Below, piece after piece: positions 16,292-27,854 of a stretch of DNA of 40,306 nucleotides (position 1 is its first letter; every line of letters starts with the position of its first letter). This DNA is from Prochlorococcus sp. HOT208_60m_813G15 (lineage in GTDB: Bacteria; Cyanobacteriota; Cyanobacteriia; PCC-6307; Cyanobiaceae): NCBI GenBank assembly GCA_002026165.1, contig MWOS01000022.1, positions 1-40,306 on the forward strand. Direction: 5' to 3'. The notes under the pieces were generated by a model. It did not search any database, was not told where the DNA came from, and saw nothing but the letters and a program-made list of their open reading frames with translations. A program made the translations under genes and the position numbers.

Positions 16292-18187
16292 TCATTCCAC
16301 AGTTACACTTTTAGCTAAATTTCTTGGTTGATCAACGTCAAGGCCTCTATGAGCTGCGATATGGTAACTCAATAATTGTAAAGGCAATATATTAAGTAGA
16401 GGTGAAATCCATTCATTAGAGGAAGGCACTTTCATTAAATAATCAAAGATTTCAGTTCCATTACATTCAGGAGCAATTCCGATCAAATATGAATCTCTAG
16501 CTTTTGCTTCTTGAGCATTACTGATAACTTTATCAAAAACCTCACCGGGAGAGGCAATTGAAATTACAGGTACTTTTTTGTCTAATAAAGCTATTGGACC
16601 ATGTTTCATTTCACCAGCAGGATATCCAGCTGCATGAATGTAACTTATTTCTTTAAGTTTTAACGCACCTTCAAGAGCAATTGGATAATTTATTCCTCTT
16701 CCTAAAAAAATAACATCTTTAATATTAAAAAAGTCATGTGCTAGTTTTTCTGAAGATTTATTATGTTTCTCTAAGAGATCTTCCAGTAATGGCGGAAGTT
16801 TTATAAGTTCGTTTATTAATTTTCCTATTTCATCAGGACTTTGATTACCTTTGATTTGAGCAAATTTTATGGCTAATCCATAAAAAGAAAGTAATTGAGC
16901 AAAGAAAGTTTTTGTTGCTGCAACTCCAACTTCTATTCCTGCACAGATATCAATTATATTTGCAACCTGCCTTCCAATAGAACTCTCTTTTCTATTTGTT
17001 ATTGCAATAAGATTGGGTTTAAATTTTTTATCTTCAATTGAAGAACGTCTTTTAATTTCCATATCGATAGCTGCAATTGTATCAGCAGTTTCTCCAGATT
17101 GAGTGACTCCAATAGTTAATGTATTTGGCAATAATGGAGGTGGTGAATATCGAAATTCGCTTGCATAAAAGACATTTGTAGGGATACCTGAAAATTGTTC
17201 TAATAAAAAGCTTCCCACCATTGCAGCATGTTTACTTGTACCACAAGCAATAATTTCAATTCTTTCTATTGATTCAAAAAAATCTGTATCAAAAGAATAG
17301 TTGATTTGATATTGACCATTATCTAAGTTCTTAATTAAATAATTTTCCAACCAGTTTTTTGCAGTCTGTGGCTGATCATATATCTCTTTTAACATATAGT
17401 GTTTGAAGTTCATCTTATCCATTATTTGCTCTGAGACTTTAAGAGAAACTGGATTTCGATATTGTCTCTCGTTGCTTGAGTCATATATTTCTATTCCAAG
17501 CGGAGTTAATAATGCTATTTCTTCATCCTCCATAGGCAAAATAATATTTGTAAAGTTTGCAATGGCTGGAGTATCACTAGCACAAATAAATTCTCCTTCA
17601 CCCAAGCCAATAATCAAGGGGGCTTGTCTTCTTGCAACTACCAAAGAGGTTGGAGCACCTGACCATAAAACTGCTAAAGCATAAGATCCTTCTAAATCAG
17701 ATAATACATTTCTCACAGCTACTAATAATGTTGAACCATTAGACTCAAGATTAAGTTTATTTAATGTATTTAACTCTCTTTGAATTAGATGCGGAATTAC
17801 CTCGGTATCTGTATCAGAATTAAAAATAATGCCCTCTTCCTCTAATTTATTTTTTAAGTCTTGGAAATTTTCAATAATGCCATTTTGAACAACTGCTATG
17901 TTTCCTGAAGTATCGGTATGAGGATGTGCATTTTTAACCTCAGGCTTTCCATGAGTTGCCCATCTGGTATGTCCTATACCTACAGTTCCAGGTATATTGT
18001 GATCATTAAGATTACTTATTAAATTCTTTAGTTTCCCTTCTGATTTATTACAAGAAATACTGTTTGTCTCAGAATTTATGATTGCAATACCTGCAGAATC
18101 ATAACCTCTGTATTCAAGTTTTTCTAAACCATTAATTAATAGCGGTAAAGCTTTTTTATATCCAGTTACAGCAACTATTCCACACAT
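16292..18187 (-). CDS. glmS: Glutamine-fructose-6-phosphate aminotransferase (isomerising)
   Basis: 631 residues, standard length. It makes glucosamine-6-phosphate from fructose-6-phosphate and glutamine, the entry to peptidoglycan and lipopolysaccharide amino sugars. The N-terminal Ntn amidotransferase domain starts MCGIVAVTG with nucleophile Cys2 (exposed after Met removal), and has GIGHTRWATHGKP. Two SIS isomerase domains follow, with IIACGTSKHAAMVG, TQSGETADTIAA and GRGINYPIALEGALKLKEISY. The C-terminus DQPRNLAKSVTVE is the canonical closing motif. A 7-bp hairpin ends about 12 bases upstream of the start. psaC is 80 bases upstream on the same strand. Confidence 0.97.
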   Translation of the reverse strand: MCGIVAVTGYKKALPLLINGLEKLEYRGYDSAGIAIINSETNSISCNKSEGKLKNLISNLNDHNIPGTVGIGHTRWATHGKPEVKNAHPHTDTSGNIAVVQNGIIENFQDLKNKLEEEGIIFNSDTDTEVIPHLIQRELNTLNKLNLESNGSTLLVAVRNVLSDLEGSYALAVLWSGAPTSLVVARRQAPLIIGLGEGEFICASDTPAIANFTNIILPMEDEEIALLTPLGIEIYDSSNERQYRNPVSLKVSEQIMDKMNFKHYMLKEIYDQPQTAKNWLENYLIKNLDNGQYQINYSFDTDFFESIERIEIIACGTSKHAAMVGSFLLEQFSGIPTNVFYASEFRYSPPPLLPNTLTIGVTQSGETADTIAAIDMEIKRRSSIEDKKFKPNLIAITNRKESSIGRQVANIIDICAGIEVGVAATKTFFAQLLSFYGLAIKFAQIKGNQSPDEIGKLINELIKLPPLLEDLLEKHNKSSEKLAHDFFNIKDVIFLGRGINYPIALEGALKLKEISYIHAAGYPAGEMKHGPIALLDKKVPVISIASPGEVFDKVISNAQEAKARDSYLIGIAPECNGTEIFDYLMKVPSSNEWISPLLNILPLQLLSYHIAAHRGLDVDQPRNLAKSVTVE

Positions 18188-18198
18188 ACGAATTTTTT

Positions 18199-18215
18199 TT
18201 TCAATTATATTGAAA
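18199..18215 (-). repeat. 7-bp hairpin directly upstream of the glmS start
   Basis: On the minus strand TTTCAAT and ATTGAAA form a perfect stem around a 3-base loop, followed by an A-run and then the glmS ATG about 12 bases on. It could affect ribosome access or be chance in AT-rich DNA. There is no T-run on the glmS strand, so it is not a psaC terminator. Confidence 0.3.
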
Positions 18216-18267
18216 TAAAATGCGTATTTAATAAAACATGGACTCTCTTAAAACTGCACTATAAAAA

Positions 18268-18555
<288 letters not shown>

Positions 18556-18646
18556 TTACAAAGAAATTAAAAAAATTAAGATATGCTTCACTCTTGTTAA
18601 CTCTAGGGCATAAAATCATATAGATAATTAGTAATTTACATAAACT

Positions 18647-18886
18647 ATGTCACAAGAAATCCTCGAAAAAGTCTGTTCCATTGTTTCAGAACAATTAAGT
18701 GTTGAAGCAGGAGAAGTAAAATCAGATTCGAATTTCCAAAATGATTTGGGTGCAGATTCTCTAGATACTGTTGAACTAGTGATGGCTCTTGAAGAAGCAT
18801 TTGATATTGAAATTCCTGATGAAGCAGCTGAAGGAATTGCAACTGTTGGCGATGCAGTAAAATTTATCGAAGAAAAAAAAGGTTAA
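18647..18886 (+). CDS. acpP: Acyl carrier protein
   Basis: 79 residues. It carries growing acyl chains on 4'-phosphopantetheine attached to Ser38 in the motif [19 protein letters not shown], the standard DSL site. The acidic helix II and the C-terminal [10 protein letters not shown] are typical. It is the first gene of an acpP-fabF pair, with 6 bases between the stop and the next ATG. The divergent promoter region is shared with psaC; a possible -10 TATAGA lies in CATATAGAT about 25 bases before the start. Confidence 0.98.
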   Translation: MSQEILEKVCSIVSEQLSVEAGEVKSDSNFQNDLGADSLDTVELVMALEEAFDIEIPDEAAEGIATVGDAVKFIEEKKG

Positions 18887-18892
18887 TAAATA

Positions 18893-20137
18893 ATGCCAAA
18901 TTTCCATCGAGTAGTTATTACTGGTATCGGAGCAGTAACTCCAATTGGTAATAACATTGATGAATATTTAGTCGGTCTTCAAACAGGTACTAATGGGGTC
19001 TCAGATATTACTCTCTTTGATCCTGAACAACATCCCTGCAAATTTGCTGCAGAAGTAAAAAACCTTCAATCTGAAAATTTTATTGAAGCTAAAGAATCCA
19101 AAAGATGGGATCGTTTTTCCCAGTTTGGAGTTATTGCTGCAAAGCAAGCCTTTAATGATTCTGGCCTTGAAATTTCTGAAGATAATGCATCAAGAATTGG
19201 AGTGATTATTGGTTCTGGTGTTGGAGGCTTACTAACTATGGAAAGTCAAGCTCAAATATTGAGTCATAAAGGGCCTAAAAGAGTAAGTCCATTTACAGTT
19301 CCAATGATGATTCCAAACATGGCAACTGGATTGGCTGCAATCGCTTTGGGCGCAAAAGGACCAAGTTCCTCTGTTTCCACAGCATGCGCTGCCGGTTCAA
19401 ATGCAATTGGTGATTCTTTTAGACTACTTCAACTTGGAAAAGCAGATGCAATGATCTGTGGAGGAGCAGAAGCAAGTATTACGCCTCTCGGAGTAGCTGG
19501 TTTTTCCAGTGCCAAAGCTCTTTCTTCCAGAAATGACAGCCCTCAAACTGCCAGCAGACCTTTTGATGCAGAAAGAGATGGATTCGTTATTGGAGAGGGA
19601 TCTGGAATTCTTGTTTTAGAAACTTTAGAAAATGCACAAAAAAGGAATGCGAGAATTTATGCAGAAATAGTCGGATATGGAACAACATGTGATGCTCATC
19701 ATATTACAGCTCCATCTCCAGGCGGGGTTGGAGGTGCCAAAGCTATCAAATTAGCAATTGAAGACGCTTGTCTTAGCCATGAAAAAGTTGATTACATAAA
19801 TGCTCATGGAACAAGTACATCAGCTAATGATAAAAATGAAACTTCTGCAATTAAATCTATTTTTAGAGACAGATCTTACCTCATTCCTGTAAGCTCTACT
19901 AAGTCGATGACTGGTCATCTCCTAGGAGGTTCAGGAGGTATAGAGGCTGTAGCTTGTATACTTTCTTTGACACATAATTTTATCCCTCCTACAATTAACT
20001 ACGTCAATCCAGATCCTGAATGTGATCTTGATTATGTACCAAATAATGCAAGAGAAGCTCAAGTAGGAGTTGCTCTTTCTAATTCTTTCGGATTTGGTGG
20101 TCACAATGTTTGCCTTGCTTTCAGCAAAATGAATTGA
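18893..20137 (+). CDS. fabF: Beta-ketoacyl-ACP synthase II
   Basis: 414 residues, full length. It condenses acyl-ACP with malonyl-ACP in fatty-acid elongation. The thiolase-fold active site is complete: Cys in SSVSTACAAGSNAIG, His in NAHGTSTSANDKNET, Lys in STKSMTGH and His in GHLLGGSGGIEA. The C-terminal GFGGHNVCLAF loop is also canonical. It starts 6 bases after acpP, indicating one operon, and the transketolase gene follows 43 bases later on the same strand and may be read through. Confidence 0.97.
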   Translation: MPNFHRVVITGIGAVTPIGNNIDEYLVGLQTGTNGVSDITLFDPEQHPCKFAAEVKNLQSENFIEAKESKRWDRFSQFGVIAAKQAFNDSGLEISEDNASRIGVIIGSGVGGLLTMESQAQILSHKGPKRVSPFTVPMMIPNMATGLAAIALGAKGPSSSVSTACAAGSNAIGDSFRLLQLGKADAMICGGAEASITPLGVAGFSSAKALSSRNDSPQTASRPFDAERDGFVIGEGSGILVLETLENAQKRNARIYAEIVGYGTTCDAHHITAPSPGGVGGAKAIKLAIEDACLSHEKVDYINAHGTSTSANDKNETSAIKSIFRDRSYLIPVSSTKSMTGHLLGGSGGIEAVACILSLTHNFIPPTINYVNPDPECDLDYVPNNAREAQVGVALSNSFGFGGHNVCLAFSKMN

Positions 20138-20180
20138 AGACAACCAATTCTGTATTTCCAACTTAACTTAATTTAAAACA

Positions 20181-22187
20181 ATGGTCGCTGCATCTGTTTC
20201 ATTAGAATCACTTTGTGTAAATAGTATAAGAATGCTTGCTGTAGATGCAGTAAATAAATCTAATAGTGGACATCCTGGATTGCCAATGGGATGTGCTCCT
20301 ATGGGTTATGCATTATGGCAAAACATACTTAATCACAATCCTAATAATCCAAAATGGTTCAATAGAGATCGTTTTGTATTATCAGCTGGTCATGGCTGCA
20401 TGCTGTTATATTCCTTGCTTCATTTAACAGGATATAAATCAGTTTCCATAGAAGATATTAAAGAATTTAGACAATGGGGGTCAAAAACTCCTGGACATCC
20501 AGAAACATTTGAAACTGAAGGTGTTGAAGTTACAGCTGGGCCTCTTGGAGCCGGAATTTCAAATGCAGTTGGTTTAGCAATAGCTGAAACTCACTTAGCA
20601 GCTAAATTTAATAAGCCTGATTGCAATATCGTCGATCATTATACATATGTAATAATGGGTGACGGATGTAATCAAGAAGGTATTGCATCAGAGGCCTGCT
20701 CATTAGCTGGTCATCTTAAGCTTGGAAAATTAATTGCGCTTTATGACGATAACCAAATTACAATTGACGGGCGAACCGACGTTTCTTTCACCGAAGATGT
20801 CTTAAAAAGATACGAAGCTTATGGATGGCATGTACAACATGTTGAAGATGGTAATCATGATGTTAAAGGAATCACTGAAGCTATCGAAAAAGCAAAATTA
20901 ATTACAGACAAGCCATCAATTATAAAAATTTCTACAATCATAGGTTATGGTTCTCCCAATAAATCAGATACTGCTGGAATTCACGGAGCAGCTGTTGGAG
21001 AAGAAGAAGCTGCATTAACTAGAGAGTTTCTGAATTGGGAATATCCTCCCTTTGAAATACCAGATGAAGTATATGCACATTTTAGAAAATCGATAAGCAA
21101 AGGAGAAAATTTAGAGAAAGAATGGGATTCTAAATTTGAAGAATATCAGAAAAAATATCCCTCTGAAGGAGCCGAGTTAAGCAGAATGTTAAAAGGCAAA
21201 TTACCTGAGAATTGGGATTCAGATCTCCCCTCTTATACACCTGATGATAAAGGTTTAGCCACCAGAAAGCATTCACAAATATGTTTAGGTGCTTTAGGAC
21301 CTAACCTTCCTGAATTAATTGGTGGATCGGCTGATTTAACTCACTCTAACTACACAGATATCAAGGGAGAAACTGGATCATTCCAGCCTCATAGTCCTGA
21401 GAAAAGATATTTACATTTTGGTGTACGAGAGCATGCTATGGCAGCTGTACTAAATGGTATTGCTTATCACAATAGCGGTCTTATTCCGTATGGAGGAACC
21501 TTCCTAGTTTTCGCGGATTATATGAGAGGTTCAATGAGGTTATCAGCACTCAGCGAATTAGGAGTGATTTATGTATTAACCCATGATTCAATTGGTGTAG
21601 GAGAAGACGGTCCAACACATCAACCTATTGAAACTATCCCCTCTCTTCGTGCCATGCCTAACATGTTAGTTTTCAGACCAGGAGATGGGAATGAGACAAG
21701 TGGCGCTTATAAGCTTGCTATTCAAAATCGAAAAAGACCTTCTGCCCTTTGTTTAAGTAGACAAGGTATGCCAAATCAAGAAAATACTTCGATCGACAAA
21801 GTTGCTCTAGGAGGATATATAGTTTCCGATTGCGAAGGAACTCCAGATCTAATATTTATTGGTACTGGAAGCGAACTGAATCTTTGCATTGAAGCGAGTA
21901 AGGAAATTTCAAGCTTAGGCAAAAAAATTAGAGTTGTTTCTATGCCTTGTGTAGAACTTTTTGAAGAGCAAGAAGAATCTTACAAAGAAAGTGTTTTACC
22001 TAGTGATGTGAAAAAGAGAGTTGTAGTAGAAGCTGCTCATTCATTTGGTTGGCATAAATATACAGGTTTTGATGGAATTTGTATTACTATGGATAGGTTT
22101 GGTGCATCAGCACCAGGTGGAGAATGTATGAAAAATTTTGGATTTACAGTCGAAAACGTTGTTAATAAGACGAAATCAATCCTATAA
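20181..22187 (+). CDS. tktA: Transketolase
   Basis: 668 residues. A thiamine-diphosphate enzyme of the Calvin cycle and pentose-phosphate pathway that moves two-carbon ketol units between sugar phosphates. Visible blocks are [30 protein letters not shown], the ThDP-binding [14 protein letters not shown] with the later [24 protein letters not shown] and [11 protein letters not shown] with the catalytic-region Glu. The C-terminal domain ends with [11 protein letters not shown]. It is convergent with thiC, with 14 bases between stops. A thiamine-dependent enzyme beside a thiamine-synthesis gene is a suggestive adjacency, but they are on opposite strands. Confidence 0.97.
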   Translation: MVAASVSLESLCVNSIRMLAVDAVNKSNSGHPGLPMGCAPMGYALWQNILNHNPNNPKWFNRDRFVLSAGHGCMLLYSLLHLTGYKSVSIEDIKEFRQWGSKTPGHPETFETEGVEVTAGPLGAGISNAVGLAIAETHLAAKFNKPDCNIVDHYTYVIMGDGCNQEGIASEACSLAGHLKLGKLIALYDDNQITIDGRTDVSFTEDVLKRYEAYGWHVQHVEDGNHDVKGITEAIEKAKLITDKPSIIKISTIIGYGSPNKSDTAGIHGAAVGEEEAALTREFLNWEYPPFEIPDEVYAHFRKSISKGENLEKEWDSKFEEYQKKYPSEGAELSRMLKGKLPENWDSDLPSYTPDDKGLATRKHSQICLGALGPNLPELIGGSADLTHSNYTDIKGETGSFQPHSPEKRYLHFGVREHAMAAVLNGIAYHNSGLIPYGGTFLVFADYMRGSMRLSALSELGVIYVLTHDSIGVGEDGPTHQPIETIPSLRAMPNMLVFRPGDGNETSGAYKLAIQNRKRPSALCLSRQGMPNQENTSIDKVALGGYIVSDCEGTPDLIFIGTGSELNLCIEASKEISSLGKKIRVVSMPCVELFEEQEESYKESVLPSDVKKRVVVEAAHSFGWHKYTGFDGICITMDRFGASAPGGECMKNFGFTVENVVNKTKSIL

Positions 22188-22201
22188 CTACTAATTAATA
22201 A

Positions 22202-23575
<1,374 letters not shown>

Positions 23576-23622
23576 TTACAAATTTTTAAAAAAGTATTAT
23601 TACTAAAGTTTGATCAAATCTC

Positions 23623-23702
23623 CACTTCCCTGCATCAAAATTAATGATCCAGGTTCAAAGGGTATGATCTCAGCCAAGGTATATTCCCTAGCACCCCTAG
23701 TA
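23623..23702 (-). promoter_or_regulatory. TPP (THI-box) riboswitch controlling thiC
   Basis: On the minus strand the conserved TPP aptamer elements appear in order: ACTAGGGGTGC, a P3 stem, GGCTGAGA, ATACCC, GAACCTGGATC, a P5-position hairpin and CAGGGAAGT. P1 pairs ACT with AGT plus a wobble, P2 pairs GGGGT with ATACCC, and P3 pairs CTAGGG with CCTTGG. The 3' edge lies 50 bases before the thiC ATG. The expression platform is not clear: a weak AGTA/TACT hairpin followed by six T's, around 23590-23605, could be a terminator, or control may act on translation. Confidence 0.93.
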
Positions 23703-23771
23703 TTAATCTTATTAATAGCTCTTTTCTAAAAAATAGTCATCTCATATTGCGTAAAAACAAATAATATGATT

Positions 23772-23987
23772 TTATTTAACTTTTTGATAAGACTTAATCT
23801 TTTTTAAAATATTTTTCCTATCCAATTGTCTACTCATGCCCCTTTCCAAAATAATTACGATCCCCATCAAACCAATAGGTAAATAAAAAATCTTCCTAGA
23901 ATTCTCCCTAAATATCAATCCGATAGTAGATATGAGGATCATACAAGGAGCCACAAAAGATAAAATAAACCTTTTATCAATTTTCAT
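23772..23987 (-). CDS. Small membrane protein, function unknown
   Basis: 71 residues with two likely membrane segments, around residues 6-25 (FILSFVAPCMILISTIGLIF) and 33-47 (FYLPIGLMGIVIILE), joined by a short basic loop (RENSRK), and a Lys-rich C-terminal tail. It is not a family I can name. Its ATG overlaps the stop codon of the M20 amidohydrolase (ATGA), a tight translational coupling that points to co-expression and perhaps shared function. It lies 70 bases upstream of the thiC riboswitch start. Confidence 0.75.
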   Translation of the reverse strand: MKIDKRFILSFVAPCMILISTIGLIFRENSRKIFYLPIGLMGIVIILERGMSRQLDRKNILKKIKSYQKVK

Positions 23988-25168
23988 TTACGAAATGTAT
24001 TAATTTTTTCATTGTTTAATTTTACTATGGATTCAGTTATCACTTTAATACCAACAGCAATAGCTCTTTCATCTGGATCAAATTTCGAACTATGAAGGGG
24101 AGCACACCCATTTGAACTAGATACGCCAAGCCTAAACATAGCTCCTGGAATCTCATTTAAAAATTCAGCAAAATCCTCAGCTCCTAATGATGGTTTTTGT
24201 AATTCGATAACATTTTCTTGACCCAAAACCTTAATCCCCGAATCTCTAAGGACTCTATTAATTGCAGAATTATTATTAACTGCAGGAGTGATTTCTCTAA
24301 ACATTACTTTTGCTTCGGCTCCGCAACTATAAGCTAAAGAAGTGATATTTTCATTGAGCCAATTACCAATATTCTTAAATACTCTATGATTAGTGCATCT
24401 AACCGTACCAATTAAATTAACCTTTTCTGCAAGAACATTGAATGCATTGCCACCATTTATTTTCCCAAATGTTATTACTAAAGGATCTAAAGGGTCTAAC
24501 TTCCGTGTTATTGATTCTTGAATTCCCGATATAACTTTAGAGGCTACCCAAATAGCATCAACTCCTTCATGAGGTCGAGCACCATGACCTGATTTTCCTT
24601 TAATCTCTACTTTAAGTTCTCCTGCAGCTGCCGTTAAACTTCCCTCCTTAATACCAATAGTCCCTACGGATAAATCGGGGTAGACATGAACTCCCAAAAT
24701 ATGGCTTAAACCATTAGTTGCACCATCCTTTATCATCCATCTAGCTCCACTCGCAATTTCTTCAGCAGGCTGAAAAATTATCCGTGTCCCAAAATTTAGT
24801 TTTAAATCCTTAATAATTTTTGCCACACCTAATCCAATCGATATATGCAAATCATGACCACAAGCATGCATAACACCATCTACTTTTGAAGAAAAACTTA
24901 ATTTAGTTTCCTCAAATATAGGCAAAGCATCCATATCCACTCTTAAACCTATAATGCCTTTTTCTAGGGGTCCAAAATCAGCTATAACTCCCGTCCTGCC
25001 TATAGATTCTTTAACATTCCAGCCAATATTTTTTAAAAAACCACTTATCAAGATCGCTGTTTGATTTTCAAGTCCACTTAATTCTGGATGTGCATGAATA
25101 TGTCTTCTTAAGTTAATTAATTCATCATTAAACGAATCAATTTTTTTAAAAAACTGATCTCTGTTCAT
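23984..25168 (-). CDS. M20-family amidohydrolase / aminoacylase
   Basis: 394 residues of the M20D peptidase family (hippurate hydrolase, N-acyl-amino-acid amidohydrolase, IAA-amino-acid hydrolase type). Metal ligands are visible in GLRVDMDALP, MHACGHDLHIS and the later PSLGAEDFAEF. The dimerisation domain carries KGKSGHGARPHEGVDA with its conserved His. No signal peptide is visible, so it is probably cytosolic. The physiological substrate (an N-acyl amino acid or related amide) cannot be told from the sequence. It is followed by a small membrane protein with an overlapping start codon, and preceded by the TPR gene 3 bases away. Confidence 0.92.
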   Translation of the reverse strand: MNRDQFFKKIDSFNDELINLRRHIHAHPELSGLENQTAILISGFLKNIGWNVKESIGRTGVIADFGPLEKGIIGLRVDMDALPIFEETKLSFSSKVDGVMHACGHDLHISIGLGVAKIIKDLKLNFGTRIIFQPAEEIASGARWMIKDGATNGLSHILGVHVYPDLSVGTIGIKEGSLTAAAGELKVEIKGKSGHGARPHEGVDAIWVASKVISGIQESITRKLDPLDPLVITFGKINGGNAFNVLAEKVNLIGTVRCTNHRVFKNIGNWLNENITSLAYSCGAEAKVMFREITPAVNNNSAINRVLRDSGIKVLGQENVIELQKPSLGAEDFAEFLNEIPGAMFRLGVSSSNGCAPLHSSKFDPDERAIAVGIKVITESIVKLNNEKINTFRK

Positions 25169-25171
25169 TAC

Positions 25172-25960
25172 TTATTTTAAATGGATAAAGTTCATTAAAT
25201 CTTTAATTGGTTGTGGAGGCCATCTTCTTATTTTTTTTAACCATTCTTCATCACTATATCTAGGATCTAATTCAGTTACCGCTATCCAATTACTCTCTGC
25301 TTTTCCAGATTCACCCTTGGACCAATTCAAAGCAGTTAAAGCTGCCCTTGCATCTGCAAAAGTTGGATAACGTCTAATTAATTTTTTTAATTCTTTTTCA
25401 GATTCATCAATGTTCCCCAACTGGAAATCTGCTAACGCCATACTTGACCTAGCCATTGCAAATCCAGGATTATATAAAGCAGCTTTCGAAAATAAATCTC
25501 TCGCTTTTTCCCATTGTGATGTGGAACCCTCCACATTAGCCAAATTATATAATGCAGAGAAATTTTTACTATCTTGCGAGAGAACGAACATATAATCTTT
25601 TTTCGCTTGAGACCATTGACCTAATGCTTCCTCTGCTATCCCTCTGTTAATGTAAGGATCTATTTCACTAGGGTTTAAACTTATTGCCCTATTTTGGTCA
25701 TCTATTGATCCCTCCACATCTCCCATCACAAGTTTTACATTACCTCTATTACTCAAACCTGCAGCATCATCAGGATAAGAATCAAGATATTGATTCCATT
25801 CTTGTAAAGCTAGATTAAATTTTCCGCCTGAACTTAGATCTAATGCATTTTTAAACAAATCCTCTCTTAAAGGTAATGAATAGCAAGGCGCAATAAAAAA
25901 AATATTGAAAAAAACAAAAATTAATAAAAAACAAACCTTAACTTTTTTAAAAGTTATCAT
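25172..25960 (-). CDS. Exported TPR-repeat protein
   Basis: 262 residues. The N-terminus has a basic start (TFKKVKV), a hydrophobic core [15 protein letters not shown] and a Cys in PCYSLP, so it is a signal peptide, or possibly a lipoprotein signal although the lipobox is weak. Four to five tetratricopeptide repeats follow ([48 protein letters not shown], and similar). TPR proteins mediate protein-protein contacts; in cyanobacteria several act in photosystem assembly, but no specific assignment is justified. Its start overlaps the end of ruvB by 14 bases, and the M20 gene starts 3 bases after it, so ruvB-TPR-M20-small membrane protein form one compact minus-strand run. Confidence 0.87.
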   Translation of the reverse strand: MITFKKVKVCFLLIFVFFNIFFIAPCYSLPLREDLFKNALDLSSGGKFNLALQEWNQYLDSYPDDAAGLSNRGNVKLVMGDVEGSIDDQNRAISLNPSEIDPYINRGIAEEALGQWSQAKKDYMFVLSQDSKNFSALYNLANVEGSTSQWEKARDLFSKAALYNPGFAMARSSMALADFQLGNIDESEKELKKLIRRYPTFADARAALTALNWSKGESGKAESNWIAVTELDPRYSDEEWLKKIRRWPPQPIKDLMNFIHLK

Positions 25961-27005
25961 TTTTCGAATTAATGTACTTTTTCCCTAATCCAGTAAGCAA
26001 TCGTCCTCGAGGAGTTCTCATGAGAAAACCAATTTGGATTAGGTATGGCTCAACCACAAATTCTAGCATTGAAGAATTATCACCCAATCCGGCTGCAATT
26101 GAATCAAGGCCAATTGGTATATTATTATTTTGGTTTAAAAAAGACAAATATTTTCTATCTAAAGAATCAAGCCCTTTATCGTCTATTTGATAAGAATTTA
26201 AAGCTTTTTTAATTAAATCAAAAGAAACAAAATTAGTTTTTTTAACAACTTGAGCATAATCTCTAACTCGTTTTAATAATCTCAATGCAATTCTGGGAGT
26301 CCCTCGGGATATCTTGGCCAAATTATAAGATGCTTCATCATCAAAATTAAGGTTTATTAATCGGGAGAAATTAATAATTATTTGTTTTAATTCATCACAT
26401 TTATAAAATTCAATTTTCTCTGAGATGCCAAATCTATCTCTTAAAGGGGCACTTATTGAAGCTAATTTGGTTGTTGCGCCAATCAGAGTAAACCTAGGAA
26501 GATTAATTGTTCTGCATCGTGCTCCTCTATTAGCTCCCATAGTTAAATCTAGTCTAAAATCCTCCATTGCAGAATATAACAACTCTTCAGTTAACCTATT
26601 TAAGCGATGTATCTCATCGATAAATAAAACTTCGCCTTCTTTTAATCCAAGCAGTAAACCTACAATGTCTCTAGGTCTTTCAATTGAGGGAGCGGTTGCT
26701 ATCTTACATTTAGTATTCATTTCATTGGCTATCAAAAAAGCTAGAGTAGTCTTACCTAAACCAGGTTGTCCGTATAAAAGAATATGCTCCAAAGGTTCTT
26801 TTCTATAGATTGAAGCGTCTATAGCTATTCTCAGAGAAGACTTAAGTTGCTCTTGGCCAATAAATTCTTGTAAAGTGACAGGGCGAGCTAAATTTAAATT
26901 ATCATTTCTTTTTTCTTCTTGAATAATTTTTGAATCAACTATTCTTAACTCTTTTCTACGAAGAGAAAAGTCATCATCGCCTATATTAGATGAAATTATT
27001 GCCAT
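25947..27005 (-). CDS. ruvB: Holliday junction branch-migration ATPase RuvB
   Basis: 352 residues. The AAA+ motor of the RuvAB complex that drives branch migration of recombination intermediates. Visible are Walker [12 protein letters not shown], Walker [12 protein letters not shown], sensor 1 [12 protein letters not shown], the arginine-finger region APLRDRFGI and the winged-helix C-terminus with [14 protein letters not shown]. The start used is the ATG at 27005; the conserved domain begins near residue 38 ([11 protein letters not shown]), leaving a somewhat long, poorly conserved N-terminus. It is divergent from smpB across 52 bases and overlaps the TPR gene by 14 bases. Confidence 0.97.
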   Translation of the reverse strand: MAIISSNIGDDDFSLRRKELRIVDSKIIQEEKRNDNLNLARPVTLQEFIGQEQLKSSLRIAIDASIYRKEPLEHILLYGQPGLGKTTLAFLIANEMNTKCKIATAPSIERPRDIVGLLLGLKEGEVLFIDEIHRLNRLTEELLYSAMEDFRLDLTMGANRGARCRTINLPRFTLIGATTKLASISAPLRDRFGISEKIEFYKCDELKQIIINFSRLINLNFDDEASYNLAKISRGTPRIALRLLKRVRDYAQVVKKTNFVSFDLIKKALNSYQIDDKGLDSLDRKYLSFLNQNNNIPIGLDSIAAGLGDNSSMLEFVVEPYLIQIGFLMRTPRGRLLTGLGKKYINSKNDNF

Positions 27006-27057
27006 AATGAAAGGTTAATTGCAATTGTTCTGAGTAGAAAGTTTTTTTACAACTAAA

Positions 27058-27552
27058 ATGGCAAAAAATTCAAGCAAAGTTAAAAAAAATACTAAAAGAG
27101 AAAATAATTTTAAACGTCTAGCTGAGAATAAATATGCAAAATTTCAATATGCTATAACTGAAACAATCGAAGCTGGAATTGAACTTTTAGGAACTGAAGT
27201 AAAGTCTATTAGAAACGGAAAGGCAAATTTAAGAGATGGCTACTGTACATTCAGGGATGGTGAGATTTTATTATTAAATGTCCACATTTCACCACATAAA
27301 AATGTAGGGTCTTTTTTTAATCATGATCCATTACGAAATAGAAAATTGCTATTACACAAAAAAGAAATAATAAAACTAAAATCCAATAATGAAAAAAAAG
27401 GAATGACTATTGTTCCATTATCTCTTTACTTAAAAGGTTCTTGGATAAAATTAACTATTGGAGTCGGTAAAGGGAAAAAATTACATGACAAAAGACAAGA
27501 AGAAAAACAAAAAAGTATAAAAAGAGAAATCAAATCTGCATTAAAAAGGTAA
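27058..27552 (+). CDS. smpB: SsrA-binding protein SmpB
   Basis: 164 residues. It binds tmRNA and delivers it to stalled ribosomes for trans-translation. The OB-fold core shows [34 protein letters not shown] and the basic C-terminal tail that enters the mRNA channel ([11 protein letters not shown]). The N-terminus carries about 15 extra Lys-rich residues. No ssrA gene is in the window. It is divergent from ruvB, and a hairpin follows directly after the stop. Confidence 0.96.
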   Translation: MAKNSSKVKKNTKRENNFKRLAENKYAKFQYAITETIEAGIELLGTEVKSIRNGKANLRDGYCTFRDGEILLLNVHISPHKNVGSFFNHDPLRNRKLLLHKKEIIKLKSNNEKKGMTIVPLSLYLKGSWIKLTIGVGKGKKLHDKRQEEKQKSIKREIKSALKR

Positions 27553-27573
27553 CAATATTTTCAAGAAATATTG
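27553..27573. terminator. Bidirectional hairpin between smpB and a convergent small gene
   Basis: CAATATTT (27553-27560) and AAATATTG (27566-27573) form a perfect 8-bp stem with loop TCAAG. It starts one base after the smpB stop and ends 3 bases from the convergent gene's stop. The stem is AT-rich and no long T-run follows, so efficiency is doubtful; position and symmetry are the main evidence. The same pentaloop occurs at 16280-16284 between another convergent pair. Confidence 0.4.
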
Positions 27574-27576
27574 AAA

Positions 27577-27825
27577 CTACTTATCTAGACTTACTGAACT
27601 TGGAGGCGGGGAAGGATCTGGATCTGCAATTAACATATGCTGTAGAACAGTTTCAGGCCTCTCACTATCTCTCCAGCGAATTTTGTACGCAGGCATTTTT
27701 GTTCCTCTGCTTGTAGTTTGCTCTACTGGTTCGATAACCCATCCTCTTCTTGATCGGCCTTGAGGATTTCTTTTCACTACTGCATCCGCATGTTTAAAAC
27801 GGAAACCAACACGTTCACCACTCAT
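27577..27825 (-). CDS. Small basic hypothetical protein
   Basis: 82 residues, not recognised. The first 65 residues are basic, with several aromatics (GERVGFRFKHADAVVKRN, RSRRGWVIEPVE, YKIRWRDSERPETVL), resembling a small beta-barrel of KOW/SH3-like character, and might bind RNA or a ribosomal partner (inference). The last 16 residues are a Pro/Asp/Ser tail (DPDPSPPPSSVS) and probably disordered. It is 29 bases downstream of lysS on the same strand, so likely a translation-linked operon partner. It converges with smpB over a hairpin. Confidence 0.78.
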   Translation of the reverse strand: MSGERVGFRFKHADAVVKRNPQGRSRRGWVIEPVEQTTSRGTKMPAYKIRWRDSERPETVLQHMLIADPDPSPPPSSVSLDK

Positions 27826-27854
27826 TTAAAAATTTCGTATTGGATAAATTAAGT

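Noticed and set aside
18188..18267. glmS ribozyme in the glmS leader
   Set aside because: Only 80 bases separate psaC and glmS and none of the conserved ribozyme core is seen.
23984..25168. Antibiotic or defence-related role for the M20 hydrolase with a small membrane protein
   Set aside because: No immunity, toxin or mobile signature is nearby, and the sequence is a standard M20D amidohydrolase.
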